DNA of 64,000 bases from CAYSPG01 sp964432885 (GCA_964432885.1 CAYSPG010000003.1:1-64000); one strand, 5' to 3'. Shown: positions 16,618 to 26,536, counted from the stretch's first letter. Translations and numbers: made by a program. Notes: generated from the letters alone by a model not told the origin.

Positions 16618-19142
16618 GAAATTTTTCTCAACAAATCTTCAACTACTTTTTCGGCAAGTGGGCAAAATGCTTTTACCGATTTTTCAAGTTCTTCACCGGC
16701 ATTGTTTTCGCGTGCATGTTTTTCTATTGCGTCAATGTTTGTGTCAATACCAATAACTTTAAAAAGTTTTACCGATGATTTTAACTTGTGCGCTGCTTGG
16801 TAAAGAGCAGTCATATTGTTTTCAGCAAGTTGTTTTTTAATTTCTGTTGTTAATTCAGGAATTTGTTCAGATAACATGCCAATTAAATTTTTTGTTTCTG
16901 GTTTGCTACCACCCATTAAGGCCAAAAGTTCGGTGTAAATTTTATCAATATCGGCCACCTCATTTCGTTCGGATATGTTATCTTTTTTATGCCTGGTGTT
17001 TTTTGCAATTACCTCAAACAATTGGTCAGGGTTATAAGGTTTAGTAAGGTAATCGCTCATACCAGCCTCCAGCGCTTTTTCTTTTTCAGTTGGCGAGTCA
17101 AATGCTGTTAATGCAATAATTGGTAATGCATTTTTTCCTTTTTTTAATTTTTTTCGGATGTGCTCGGCAAGTTCATAACCGTTCATCTCAGGCATTTGCA
17201 CATCGGTAATAATCAAATTAAAGTCGGTTTGTTTTATAGCCTCTATCGCCTCATTGCCATCGGATGCCAGATGAACCTGGTATCCTTTTTTTTCGAGCAT
17301 TGTACGTGCCAAAAACTGGTTTACTTTGTTATCGTCAACCAACAATATTTTAATTTTAGCAATTGCTTCATCTGTTGTTGTACCGATTGGTGGAGCAACA
17401 ATGCCAGCAGCCTTAAAGGGCAAAACAATTTCGAAACAGCAATTTTTGGTATCGGTTGTAAAATTTATTTTTCCGCTAAGCGATTTTGTAAAACCTTTAG
17501 CATTAACAAGTGATAAACCCAAGCCATATCCGTGTAATCCCGCATCCGTAAATCCGGGATAGTTTAAATCAAAAATACTGTCGCTTCCAGGCAATGGTTT
17601 GTTGGTATTTGTTTCAAATTCTATTTTAAAATTAAGTTCACTGCCCTGGTTAACATGGCATACCACATCTATATCTTCGGTATCGGCATAAGCACATGAG
17701 AAATTAAGCACATGGTAAATTATTTTTTCAACTAAAAAAGCATCTCCACAAATCCATTGTGGTTTTGTTCCGGTTAGTTCAAGTTTTATTTTACGGGCTG
17801 CTGCTTTTTCGGTAAGTTTTTTTATTGTAGTATTTAAAGACTCTGTAAGCAAAAAGTTTTTTTCGATGGGCTTTACCTGTCCGGTATTAAGGCGTGCATA
17901 GTCAAGTATATCATCAATAATTTCAATAATCCTAAATGCGGAGTTTTTAATTGTTGTTACAAACATTTTTTGTTCGTCACTTAGGCTTGCCTCTGATAAC
18001 AGATTGGCCATGCCTATTATTCCATTAATGGGCGTACGAAACTCATGACTTACATTGGCAAGAAAGGCATCTTTAAGTAACAGATTTTGCTCGGCAATAT
18101 TTTTTTCTTTTTTAATTTCTTCAAGGTCGTACCGCAATTGCAATCCACGTGTTTTAATATTTATTTCCTCGTTTTGTATTTCGTTGCTTAATGAATGATA
18201 GGAAGAAAAATGCTGGAATGCTTTTTTAAAATCTCCTTTCATTTCATACGAGCGCGAAAGAAAATTATGAATCAGGTTGGTTGGAAATTTTAAATTAAGT
18301 TCGTTTGCAATTTCCAAACCTTCGTATAAAACATGTATGGCCTCATCGTATTTACAGGTTTCGTTATACAGGTTGCCAAGGCTTTTAAGCAAGTCGCATT
18401 TAACACGTTTGTCGTTGCACAAATTGGCATTGTCAATGGCTTCAAAAAAATAATCTAATGACTGGTCGTGTTTATTGTACTTGGTAAATAAAATGGCCAG
18501 GCTGCCCAGTGTACGTATTTTTAGTTTTGGGCTGCGCAGTTTTTCGGCAATTTTTAAACTCTTGTCAAGGTAATTAAATGCAACGTCCAGTTCGTTGGTC
18601 CAGTTATAACAATTGCCAATGTAATAATTGGTGATGCATATTTGTTCTTTATCATTTAGTTCTTCAAAAATGGCAAGTGCTTTTTCATGTTGCTTAATGG
18701 CATTGCTATACTCAGCCAGCATTTTGTGCGAGTCGCCAATGCGGTTAAAAAATTTTGCAAGCAACGCCTTGTCTTTTTTTGCATTTAGTAAAGATGCTAT
18801 TTGTAAAAAATGTTCCAGGGCGTGGTCGTGTTGACTAAGATGTAAATAAACATCGGCAGCCAGTTCATGAAACTCAATAAACTGTTCGGTGTTGGTTTTT
18901 ACAACAGATAGGGCAAGGCATTCGTCAATCAGGTTTAGTGCTGCTTTTTCATCGCCCATTTGTTTATAAATTTGGGCAAGATGAAATCCGCATGTTGCAG
19001 AAAACTGCTCGTCAGCAACAGTTTTTGAAACTTCGTAAGCTTTGCGGTAAATTTCAAAAGCTGCTTTAATGTTTGTTGCTTCTACTTCGCGTGCTTGTTT
19101 AAGCAGGTTGCTTAGGTCGTGAGTTGATTCTAAGTATTTCAT
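16614..19142 (-). CDS. Hybrid histidine kinase: TPR - HisKA - HATPase-like - receiver - HPt
   Basis: An 842-residue cytoplasmic-looking protein with no membrane segment. Tetratricopeptide-like repeats fill residues 1-320. The H-box SHEFRTPING has phospho-acceptor His366. The receiver (about 597-715) has Asp647 in ITDVQMPEMNG. The C-terminal HPt domain has His785 in AHKLKSS. The ATP-binding domain is unusual: the N-box position reads HVLNFSCAYAD instead of N-x3-N-A-x-KF, and no D-x-G-x-G is visible before GYGLGLSLV, although G-L-G-L itself is kept. Kinase activity is therefore doubtful. The start is 13 bases after the T9SS-B gene's stop, so it is the last gene of the T9SS/OmpA operon and may read out envelope or motility state. 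Confidence 0.92.
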   Translation of the reverse strand: MKYLESTHDLSNLLKQAREVEATNIKAAFEIYRKAYEVSKTVADEQFSATCGFHLAQIYKQMGDEKAALNLIDECLALSVVKTNTEQFIEFHELAADVYLHLSQHDHALEHFLQIASLLNAKKDKALLAKFFNRIGDSHKMLAEYSNAIKQHEKALAIFEELNDKEQICITNYYIGNCYNWTNELDVAFNYLDKSLKIAEKLRSPKLKIRTLGSLAILFTKYNKHDQSLDYFFEAIDNANLCNDKRVKCDLLKSLGNLYNETCKYDEAIHVLYEGLEIANELNLKFPTNLIHNFLSRSYEMKGDFKKAFQHFSSYHSLSNEIQNEEINIKTRGLQLRYDLEEIKKEKNIAEQNLLLKDAFLANVSHEFRTPINGIIGMANLLSEASLSDEQKMFVTTIKNSAFRIIEIIDDILDYARLNTGQVKPIEKNFLLTESLNTTIKKLTEKAAARKIKLELTGTKPQWICGDAFLVEKIIYHVLNFSCAYADTEDIDVVCHVNQGSELNFKIEFETNTNKPLPGSDSIFDLNYPGFTDAGLHGYGLGLSLVNAKGFTKSLSGKINFTTDTKNCCFEIVLPFKAAGIVAPPIGTTTDEAIAKIKILLVDDNKVNQFLARTMLEKKGYQVHLASDGNEAIEAIKQTDFNLIITDVQMPEMNGYELAEHIRKKLKKGKNALPIIALTAFDSPTEKEKALEAGMSDYLTKPYNPDQLFEVIAKNTRHKKDNISERNEVADIDKIYTELLALMGGSKPETKNLIGMLSEQIPELTTEIKKQLAENNMTALYQAAHKLKSSVKLFKVIGIDTNIDAIEKHARENNAGEELEKSVKAFCPLAEKVVEDLLRKIS

Positions 19143-19155
19143 AGGTTTTTGGCTT

Positions 19156-20811
19156 TTATCGTAACAATGCCACCCATCCTTTTGTTTTTTCAGTTATTAA
19201 AGTGCCGGTTTCATTATAAAAATTATACTCGACAAGGTACGTATAAACTCCACGCGGTGCAAGTGTGCCATGGTGGTTTCCGTCCCATGAGGCACCCAAT
19301 CCTTCGGCTGTGTAAAAAAGCTGCCCCCAGCGAGTGTAAATAAAAAATTTCATGCCAACTATTTCATCGGCCACAGGAGCAAACACATCATTTTTTAAAT
19401 CACCATTGGGTGTAAAACTGTTTGGGATAAAAATTTTTGGAGGACAGTTTTTGTATGCCGTAATGGTATCGGTGCTGGTGCATCCATTTGCTTGTGTAAC
19501 TTCAACAGCATAAATTCCTGCTGCAGTAACATCAAAGTATCTGCCCGTATCACCTAAAGGATACCATTTGTAAGATGCCGCTTCTCCACCATCAAGCACA
19601 AGCGTATCATAATTGCTTAGGCAAAAGGTAGTGTCTAACCCTAAATCCGCCTGAGGGTTTGGCTTTGATAAAATATTTATAGAATCTGTGCGCGCGCATC
19701 CACCGTTATCAACCTGCGCCCAATATAAGCCGGGTTGGTTTACCGATATAATTTGTGTTGTTTCGCCCGTGTTCCATAAATAGGTTGAGCCGTTGTTGGC
19801 AGCGTTTAGCGTTGTGGTATATCCTTCGCATAATTCAAAATCGACACCTAAATAAACCGATGGCGGATTTACAATTTGAACAGTAATGGTATGTGAAGTA
19901 TAAACACCATGTAAAATATACTGAGTGCTTGCAGCCGGAGAAATGGTAATGCTTGCATTTAAACTTAGTGTATCGGTGGGTGCTCCAGCGGTGCTCCACC
20001 AAAAAGGAGTATTGGTTTGTGCAGTAAGCGTTGTGCTTTGCCCTACACATAAAACTGTGTCGCCCACAATGTCGAGTTGTTCAATTATTTCGGTTACGCT
20101 TACATCGTCAATATAATAATAGGCTATATCGTTTTGAACACAACCAACACTTGCAATCGGGCCTGTGTAAACTTTTTGTGTAGCAGCATCATCATCAAAA
20201 TTTCCAATGGCGATATGGTCAACAGGTACTGATGCTACAAACACATCCCACACCAATGTCCAGTTTAAGGTATCAGTAATAATGGTTGGATGTTTTACCT
20301 GTGGCGGAATCCCAATGTTATACAAACCGGCCTGCACCAACAATCCACTGGAGAGGCAAATGCCAATGTTACCAGTAGCCCATCGGCCATTGTAAGCTCG
20401 CTTAACCCAACATTCTACTTTATACGCTTTGCCAGGAATTAGTGGTGAAGCTAAAGGCTGAGTAAAGTATTCGCGTATTTGTGCCGATGCGTTATAAGTT
20501 ACTATGCCGGCATATCCACTGCCTGAGTGGGCACTTGATGAGCCCCCCAAATTATCGGGAACGCTTACATACCAGCATGGAGAAGACAAGGTGTTGTTAA
20601 AACAACTATTAAACAGATTAGGCGAATTGTTTAATGGAATCCATGGAGCTGCAAGCGGAATTTGGTTGGTGCCGTTAGGAGATGACGGACAAGATGAAAT
20701 GTTTTCGAAATCGCCATTGGTACAAAGATTTTGTGCCTCAGAAAAAGAAACCAATACTGAAACAAAAACTATCGTAGCATAAATTTTTTTTTTATTTCGT
20801 TTCAACACCAT
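19156..20811 (-). CDS. Secreted protein with T9SS type B (gliding-associated, CHU_C) sorting domain
   Basis: A 551-residue protein with a signal peptide (MVLKRNKKKIYATIVFVSVLVSFSEAQ shows its n-, h- and c-regions in residues 1-27). The first 200 residues begin LCTNGDFENISSCP and look like a jelly-roll adhesive or carbohydrate-binding module. Ig-like segments follow. The last about 95 residues are a CHU_C domain: FIPNSFTPNGDLKNDVF, then FFIYTRWGQLFYT and SWDGNHHGTLAPRGVYTYLV. Type B domains send proteins through T9SS and keep them on the surface with PorP/SprF-type partners; such a partner is encoded two genes upstream. It overlaps the OmpA gene by 20 bases. Confidence 0.93.
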   Translation of the reverse strand: MVLKRNKKKIYATIVFVSVLVSFSEAQNLCTNGDFENISSCPSSPNGTNQIPLAAPWIPLNNSPNLFNSCFNNTLSSPCWYVSVPDNLGGSSSAHSGSGYAGIVTYNASAQIREYFTQPLASPLIPGKAYKVECWVKRAYNGRWATGNIGICLSSGLLVQAGLYNIGIPPQVKHPTIITDTLNWTLVWDVFVASVPVDHIAIGNFDDDAATQKVYTGPIASVGCVQNDIAYYYIDDVSVTEIIEQLDIVGDTVLCVGQSTTLTAQTNTPFWWSTAGAPTDTLSLNASITISPAASTQYILHGVYTSHTITVQIVNPPSVYLGVDFELCEGYTTTLNAANNGSTYLWNTGETTQIISVNQPGLYWAQVDNGGCARTDSINILSKPNPQADLGLDTTFCLSNYDTLVLDGGEAASYKWYPLGDTGRYFDVTAAGIYAVEVTQANGCTSTDTITAYKNCPPKIFIPNSFTPNGDLKNDVFAPVADEIVGMKFFIYTRWGQLFYTAEGLGASWDGNHHGTLAPRGVYTYLVEYNFYNETGTLITEKTKGWVALLR

Positions 20812-22768
20812 TTACCCTTACTTTAATTACTTCGATATATCGCAATGCGGATGCTTCGGGCGAATAAACAGAATTGCGTTTGTCTTTTAGATTATCGCTA
20901 ATGGTTTTTGCAGCCAAATCTTCGCCAACTGCTTCTTCAATAATTTTTAGTTTACCTGATTTAAAATACTCTACCAGTTCACTTTCATTCCTGGTTTTCC
21001 AATAATTAATTAAACTGTTTATTCTGCGCTTAGATAAGTTTTTGTTGTAACTATTGCCCGCAAGCGGACTTGCCGAACCGCGAATTATCAATTCAATTTT
21101 ATTGCTGTCCTTTAATTGTTCGGCTACTATGGAAGTAAAACGTTCTAAATCAGAAAAGGCTTTGGCTACAGTGCCCACAAAAAAATCTCTTACTTTATTT
21201 TCAGCTTCTTTTTTTTCGCTTTCGCTGATGGTGTTGGTATAATGTATGATGTATGATGTTTGATTGCTTAAATATTCGTTGTAAAGCGAAACATAATTTT
21301 TATCCGTTGTGGTTTTTATTGTTTTGGGATCGGGTTGATCGTTTTCAAAATAAAGTTTTAGCGGTAAAAATGCCTTATATACCTGTGCAATTTCCAAATT
21401 GGTTTTTATAGGTTCAATAACTGTTGGTTTTGCAGGAATGGTTTCAACCGAATCGGTTTTCTTAGTCAATGGCTGCTTTAAAACACATTCGTAAATATCA
21501 TAACAGCATGTGCGCGCTTTTATATACAATGAGCCAGGCCGGTTTGATGAGAACAAATATTTTGTGTCTGATGCTTTGGTAAAATAAATATCGTTGGTGC
21601 TCGAGTTTATGGGGTTGCCAATATTTTCGGGTTCCAAAAATTTTTCATTTTCAATAATCGAGCTGTAGATGTCAAAACCACCAAGTCCTTTTCGGCCATC
21701 ACTCGAAAAATAAAGCGTTTGCATTTTATTATCAAAGTAGGGGGTAATATCATCATCAACAGTATTTATAACCTCCCCTAAATTAGTTGGGTTAGAAAAA
21801 TTTCCATTTGCATCCAATGATGATTTCCAGATGTCAAGTTTTCCATATCCACCATGCCTGTCACTTACAAAGTACAAGGTGTAACCGGCATAACCATCAA
21901 CAGCAATACACGGTTGTGTGGCAGTAAATCCTTTTGCATTCAGACTATCGTTAAGTTTTTGTGGTGTGCTCCAGCCATCGTTTTCTTTTTTGCTCATGTA
22001 CAATTCGCACATCAGCTTATCGCCCACTTGTGTGCAGCGTGTAAACACCAGTATTTTTTTATCCAAACTTATTGATGAGTTGCAACTGTGCAAATCATTA
22101 ACGTTAACACTATCGCGCACCGGTAACGGAACACTCCATACACGATTTTCATTTTCAGCATTAAGTATTTTTGAGATGTACTTATTCCTTTTTGTTTTTT
22201 TATTGGGGTTTTCAAATTTTAATGAAGAGTAATATAGTTGTGTACTATCAATAAGTTGAGCGGCAAAATCAGAATACACCGAATTTATTTCAGAACCCAA
22301 ATTGTTGATGTTGCATTTTACAGTGTCGTTTAATAATTCTTTAGCGTAGGTGCAATTTTCGCTTTGTTGTTTTGCTCTGCGTGTAAAATAGCTGCTGTCG
22401 GTAATATGATGGCTGTAATAGCTGTCGTATAATTTTTTTGCATCATCATACTCGCCCTGAAACTGTTTCATTTCTGCCAGATAAAAACGCGCAGCCGAAA
22501 TTTTTTCTTCTTTATCTAAAGTAATGGTGCGTACATAATACCGTTCGGCATTTTCATAATCGTTAAACAAGCGGCAGGCTTCTGCCAATTTAAATGCAAC
22601 TGATGCATCCTCGCTCATTTCTAAAAAAGCTTTGTAATAAAATGTGCTTGCCGAATAATAATCGCCCCGCTGCATGGCTCCATCACCTGTTCGCTCGTAA
22701 GCAGCAGGAGATTGGGCCAAGGTTAAATTGTAAAAAAGTGAAAGAAAAATTATAAATAGTGGGCGCAT
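20792..22768 (-). CDS. OmpA-family protein with TPR and PD40 repeats (T9SS/SprF-associated)
   Basis: A 658-residue protein with a signal peptide (MRPLFIIFLSLFYNLTLAQ). It has TPR-like repeats (20-130), a PD40/WD40-like propeller with the typical strands FVSDRHGGYGKLDIWKSS and YFSSDGRKGLGGFDIYSS (about 200-410), and a C-terminal OmpA-like peptidoglycan-binding domain with IRGSASPLAG and NLSKRRINSLINYW. The layout resembles PorE and the OmpA proteins next to SprF genes, thought to tie outer-membrane T9SS components to the cell wall. It sits between the PorP/SprF gene and a T9SS-B cargo gene, as expected for one secretion and attachment module. Confidence 0.92.
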   Translation of the reverse strand: MRPLFIIFLSLFYNLTLAQSPAAYERTGDGAMQRGDYYSASTFYYKAFLEMSEDASVAFKLAEACRLFNDYENAERYYVRTITLDKEEKISAARFYLAEMKQFQGEYDDAKKLYDSYYSHHITDSSYFTRRAKQQSENCTYAKELLNDTVKCNINNLGSEINSVYSDFAAQLIDSTQLYYSSLKFENPNKKTKRNKYISKILNAENENRVWSVPLPVRDSVNVNDLHSCNSSISLDKKILVFTRCTQVGDKLMCELYMSKKENDGWSTPQKLNDSLNAKGFTATQPCIAVDGYAGYTLYFVSDRHGGYGKLDIWKSSLDANGNFSNPTNLGEVINTVDDDITPYFDNKMQTLYFSSDGRKGLGGFDIYSSIIENEKFLEPENIGNPINSSTNDIYFTKASDTKYLFSSNRPGSLYIKARTCCYDIYECVLKQPLTKKTDSVETIPAKPTVIEPIKTNLEIAQVYKAFLPLKLYFENDQPDPKTIKTTTDKNYVSLYNEYLSNQTSYIIHYTNTISESEKKEAENKVRDFFVGTVAKAFSDLERFTSIVAEQLKDSNKIELIIRGSASPLAGNSYNKNLSKRRINSLINYWKTRNESELVEYFKSGKLKIIEEAVGEDLAAKTISDNLKDKRNSVYSPEASALRYIEVIKVRVNGVETK

Positions 22769-22866
22769 GGGTATCGTGAATCGTGAGTTTGCTCTAATGA
22801 TGCAACTTATTAAATGAGAAGTATTTTTTTAAACTTTAAACCTTGAACCATAAACGATAAACCATT

Positions 22867-23943
22867 TTAGTAAACCGGACAAGGCGGATGTTTTTTAAGC
22901 GGTTTTACTTTTTTAATTATATAAATCAATCCTAACTCATAAGCACCTTTGCTTTTACTTGCACGTTTTAAGTCAGAGGTATTAAAATCATAAGCAAATC
23001 CAACATCCAGGTTGTTATACCCAACACCAATTCTTGCGATGGCTGCATCCTTAGCACGAACATATCCGCCAACAGAAAGAGAGTACTTTTTAAATTCACT
23101 TTTAGAAGAAACAAACTGAATTTTGCCACCCCCGTTTATTTGCTGAAATTTATTTTGATTATAAAAAAGCAACTGCGGCATAAAATAAATTACTTCGGTA
23201 ATTTTTATTTTAGAAAGCAATTCGGCTGTTAAGCGCGAATGAAGCGGAGTTTTTTCTGAATAAAAACTTTGGTTGGGTTTATTTAAATGATTTAACCCAA
23301 TACCAACTGAAACATCCAGCCCATCGCTAATCTTGTTAAAATAATTTATACCGGTGTTTAAATCAAAGTACGAGTACTTGGTACGTTCAAGGTTTTCGCC
23401 TGAAGGAATATTTGGGTCGTACGTATCGCCATTGTACTGCGAATCAAAATACAAATCGCCAAAATTTAAACTGTGCTGTGCTATGCCGGGTTGCAGTGCA
23501 ACAGTTATTAATTGTTTTTTATCATCATCAATAAAATAATTGTACGCAACCGATAAGCCAAGTTCAAGTGTTTTAAAATCGCCATCACCTGCTTTGTCGG
23601 TATCAAACAAAATTCCAGCGCTCCAATATTTTTTCGAATCATCGGTAAGCCCAATGTTTTGGTCAAACGAGAAAGAAAATGTTTTGTAGGGAACGGTTAC
23701 CGATTTGTATTGATTGCGATGAATGGCTGTAAACCTGTAATCGCCATCAAAGCCACCTGTGTGAGCTGCATTTTGCTGCAGTGGCGAAAAATCAAATTGA
23801 GAAAAGTGAATGTCCTGTGCTGAAGAATCCAAGATTGAAAATTGAAGATTAAAAATTGTAAAAAGAATAACACGGAGAAGAAAACTCCGGCTCAACAGTA
23901 AAGTTAGCCTCCCCTTTTGGGAGGTTGGTGGGGCCTTTTTCAT
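22867..23943 (-). CDS. PorP/SprF-family type IX secretion membrane protein
   Basis: The mature part begins AQDIHFSQFDFSPLQQNAAHTGGFDGDYRFTAIHRNQY with the hallmark HFSQF and HTGGFDGDYR strands of PorP/SprF. These 12-14-strand outer-membrane proteins work with T9SS type B cargo, as SprF does for SprB. The ATG lies in an ATGA overlap with the upstream gene. The first about 41 residues are odd: MKK is followed by APPTSQKGRLTLL, a translated palindromic DNA repeat, and the hydrophobic core contains FNLQFSIL, also encoded by low-complexity repeat-like DNA. The signal peptide thus seems rebuilt from repeat sequence. The C-terminus (KKHPPCPVY) is also atypical. Confidence 0.92.
   Translation of the reverse strand: MKKAPPTSQKGRLTLLLSRSFLLRVILFTIFNLQFSILDSSAQDIHFSQFDFSPLQQNAAHTGGFDGDYRFTAIHRNQYKSVTVPYKTFSFSFDQNIGLTDDSKKYWSAGILFDTDKAGDGDFKTLELGLSVAYNYFIDDDKKQLITVALQPGIAQHSLNFGDLYFDSQYNGDTYDPNIPSGENLERTKYSYFDLNTGINYFNKISDGLDVSVGIGLNHLNKPNQSFYSEKTPLHSRLTAELLSKIKITEVIYFMPQLLFYNQNKFQQINGGGKIQFVSSKSEFKKYSLSVGGYVRAKDAAIARIGVGYNNLDVGFAYDFNTSDLKRASKSKGAYELGLIYIIKKVKPLKKHPPCPVY
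23900..23943. repeat. Palindromic repeat inside the 5' end of the PorP/SprF gene
   Basis: GCCTCCCC (23907-23914) and GGGAGG (23919-23924) flank a TTTT centre, giving a 6-bp perfect stem, followed by TTGGTGGGGCC. The same style of element (C-rich, short stem, CCCACC/CCCCCT flank) occurs inside thyA at 30208-30246. It is translated here in frame as APPTSQKGRLTLL. Confidence 0.7.
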
Positions 23944-26303
23944 TTCAATACCGTTATGTTACCTTTCTTAAAAAACTTTTCATTATTAAAACATGTTGCG
24001 TCCAGATAATACACAAACACACCGGGCATCACTTTTTTTCCTTTGTAAGTTCCGTTCCAGCCAGTGCCGGGCGTGGTTGTTTCAAAAACTTTTTCGCCCC
24101 AGCGGTCATATACGCGTAACAGAAGCTCTTTTATTTGCCCACCTCGTACATAAAGTACATCATTGGTTAAATCGCTATTGGGCGAAAATGCATTGGGAAT
24201 AAAAATGCCGGGCTCTTCACAAACATAATTTATCACAAAAATTTTTACCGAATCGCGGTTGGGGCAGCCAAGGCTATCGGTAATTGTAAGCTGGTATACG
24301 ATAGTTGATTCAGGTGTGGTAACAGGATTTGAAACAGTGGAACTTGACAGCCACGTTGGCGGATTCCAATTATAAACATAAGCACTGTTAATGGTTGAAG
24401 TTATGTTTGCGCTTTCGCCCTGGTAAATGGTGTCACGGTCAATAACAGCATCTAATGGAGGAATGCTGTCGGAATAAACTATTATTACCGAGTCGGGATT
24501 AGTAGTGCATCCATTGGCATCAGTTACATTAATATAGTAAGTTCCCTGGCATAGATTGTTTATAAAGGATGTGGTTGAACTATCATTCCACAAATAATTA
24601 TAAGGAGGTGTACCACCTGTGGGCACCGCTGATGCTGTACCAATACAACGCCCGTCACAGTATGCCGAAGTACCCGAAACCGTAAAACCAAGCGGAGCGG
24701 GTTGGTTAATGGAAACTGTTGCAGAGTCAATACATCCGTTGGTGTCGGTAACCACAACCATGTATGTGCCCGGACATAAATTAAAAATGCTATCGTTGGT
24801 TGAATTGGTTGGGTCGTTCCATTGAATTGATGCAACAGAAAAACCGGTTCCAACAATAAAGGTGGCCGCACCATTACATAATCCATTACATGATATATTA
24901 CTAATCGTTGAGCTAACAACATTTAATAGTGGCAATGCTGTTATTTGTTTTATTACAGTGTCCTTGCAGCCTAATGTTGATGTTGCGATGTATGTAACTG
25001 TGTAATTTCCTGATAATGTATATGCATGAGAAGGATTGTTAACAATTGAAGTAGCTCCATCTCCAAATTGCCAGAACACATTTGAAATAGTTCCTGTACC
25101 AATTATAGTATCATTAAAATAAAATTGATTGGTGCATGAGTCTTTAAAAACGCTAAAATCGGTTTCTAAAGGAGGATAAATATGTACAACACCATTTATT
25201 GTATCGGCACAGCCAGGATTAAATGCAGAGTATGCAATTAAAGTAATGTTATATGTACCTGTATCGGCATACGTGTGTGATGGATTGGTAGCTGTTGATG
25301 TGGCGCCATCACCAAAATTCCAAAAGTAAGATGATGCACCAAAGCTACCGTTGGTAAACTGGGCAGTTAAACTGCCGCAAACCGTTAAAGGATTTAAAAA
25401 CGCTGCCACCACAAGCGAAGGGCATGGCAACACGTTTAACTGATAATCTCTTCGGGTTTGTCCAAGATAAACTCCATTGCGATATTCTTTTACAGCAATG
25501 CCAATTACAAACTGCCCAATAGTATTAGGTATTGCGGTAAGCAAACCTGTTTGCGGATCAATGGATAGCGCAGCACCACCGGCACTGCCATTTAGCATAT
25601 TGGTAACACTGTATGGAGGGTTAATATAGCTTACATTTCCATAAGGCGGTGGATTTAGCGGACATGGCTGCGGACTTAAAGTATCGGCACCTGTTAATGG
25701 ATTTATTAGCGAATACACCAAACTGTCGCCATCAACATCCGTTGCAGAATTGTCAAACGTAAACTGATAATTGGTACAGATAAAAGGAGGGGGCAGGTTT
25801 TTAAAAACCGGATTGCTGTTTACATACAAATTACTCAATCTGATTTCGGCAACATAAGTGGCTCCCGTTGCACCCGGATTAAAAATATTTGAGATGGTTT
25901 GATTTCGACAGCAGCGCTGGTAAACCAAATAATAAATACCACTGGATGGAGGCAAATTAATTATAAAATTATAAGTGGCTTTAACATAACAAACATTGGT
26001 TGGTGGAATAAAACAAGGGTTGTTTATCGTGTTGGGAATATAAACCGAATCAGCGCCAACAAGAGGATTGTAAATAGCTACTGAGGCATTATTCTGGTCA
26101 AAAATTTCAACACATGCCGGATTATCAAAAGGGGGCACACCGTTGTAACAATCACGGTAAATCACCAATCTAACAGCATAATTGTTTCCCGAAAGGCGTT
26201 CATAGTACATTTCGCCACCAACTATATGCGTGGCTTTTACTTTGGTAACTCCCAAAACAAAAAATAAAGCGGCAATAAAAAAAAGTAATTTGTTAAACCT
26301 CAT
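23940..26303 (-). CDS. Large surface protein: PKD domains, SprB-type repeats and T9SS type B sorting domain
   Basis: A 787-residue protein. The signal peptide (about residues 1-24) is followed by THIVGGEMYYERLSGNNY, an N-terminal beta domain common in Bacteroidota gliding-associated proteins. Two PKD domains show YFWNFGDGATS and FWQFGDGATS, each followed by NPSH. Two SprB-type repeats start SCNGLCNGAATF and YCDGRCIGTASA and end GTYMVVVTDTNGC and GTYYINVTDANGC. The C-terminal CHU_C domain runs from FIPNAFSPNSDLTNDVL through RVYDRWGEKVFETT to GWNGTYKGKKVMPGVFVYYL. It is the first gene of the operon and probably an adhesin carried by the PorP/SprF protein encoded immediately downstream (4-base overlap). 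Confidence 0.94.
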   Translation of the reverse strand: MRFNKLLFFIAALFFVLGVTKVKATHIVGGEMYYERLSGNNYAVRLVIYRDCYNGVPPFDNPACVEIFDQNNASVAIYNPLVGADSVYIPNTINNPCFIPPTNVCYVKATYNFIINLPPSSGIYYLVYQRCCRNQTISNIFNPGATGATYVAEIRLSNLYVNSNPVFKNLPPPFICTNYQFTFDNSATDVDGDSLVYSLINPLTGADTLSPQPCPLNPPPYGNVSYINPPYSVTNMLNGSAGGAALSIDPQTGLLTAIPNTIGQFVIGIAVKEYRNGVYLGQTRRDYQLNVLPCPSLVVAAFLNPLTVCGSLTAQFTNGSFGASSYFWNFGDGATSTATNPSHTYADTGTYNITLIAYSAFNPGCADTINGVVHIYPPLETDFSVFKDSCTNQFYFNDTIIGTGTISNVFWQFGDGATSIVNNPSHAYTLSGNYTVTYIATSTLGCKDTVIKQITALPLLNVVSSTISNISCNGLCNGAATFIVGTGFSVASIQWNDPTNSTNDSIFNLCPGTYMVVVTDTNGCIDSATVSINQPAPLGFTVSGTSAYCDGRCIGTASAVPTGGTPPYNYLWNDSSTTSFINNLCQGTYYINVTDANGCTTNPDSVIIVYSDSIPPLDAVIDRDTIYQGESANITSTINSAYVYNWNPPTWLSSSTVSNPVTTPESTIVYQLTITDSLGCPNRDSVKIFVINYVCEEPGIFIPNAFSPNSDLTNDVLYVRGGQIKELLLRVYDRWGEKVFETTTPGTGWNGTYKGKKVMPGVFVYYLDATCFNNEKFFKKGNITVLK

Positions 26304-26536
26304 ACAATGCTGTTTCAGCTGTTTTTAAAAATCGCGTTTCATGGATATAATGTGGTAACAAATATAAGCAATACAGTTTTTATAATAAACATGCAATGTA
26401 AAAAGATATTTACCTGAAAGTTTTTGTGAATAAACAGGCTGTAATAGGCAACGGGCAGGCAGAGTTAAAAACAGATAATACTTGCAAAGTGTTGAAAAAA
26501 TAAGAAATTTGCTAAATATTCGTTTGTAGTTTAAAG

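Noticed and set aside
24560..24922. 120-codon minus-strand frame
   Set aside because: Out-of-frame shadow of the SprB-type repeats; its repeat-like Leu/Val composition comes from the Thr/Val-rich gene.
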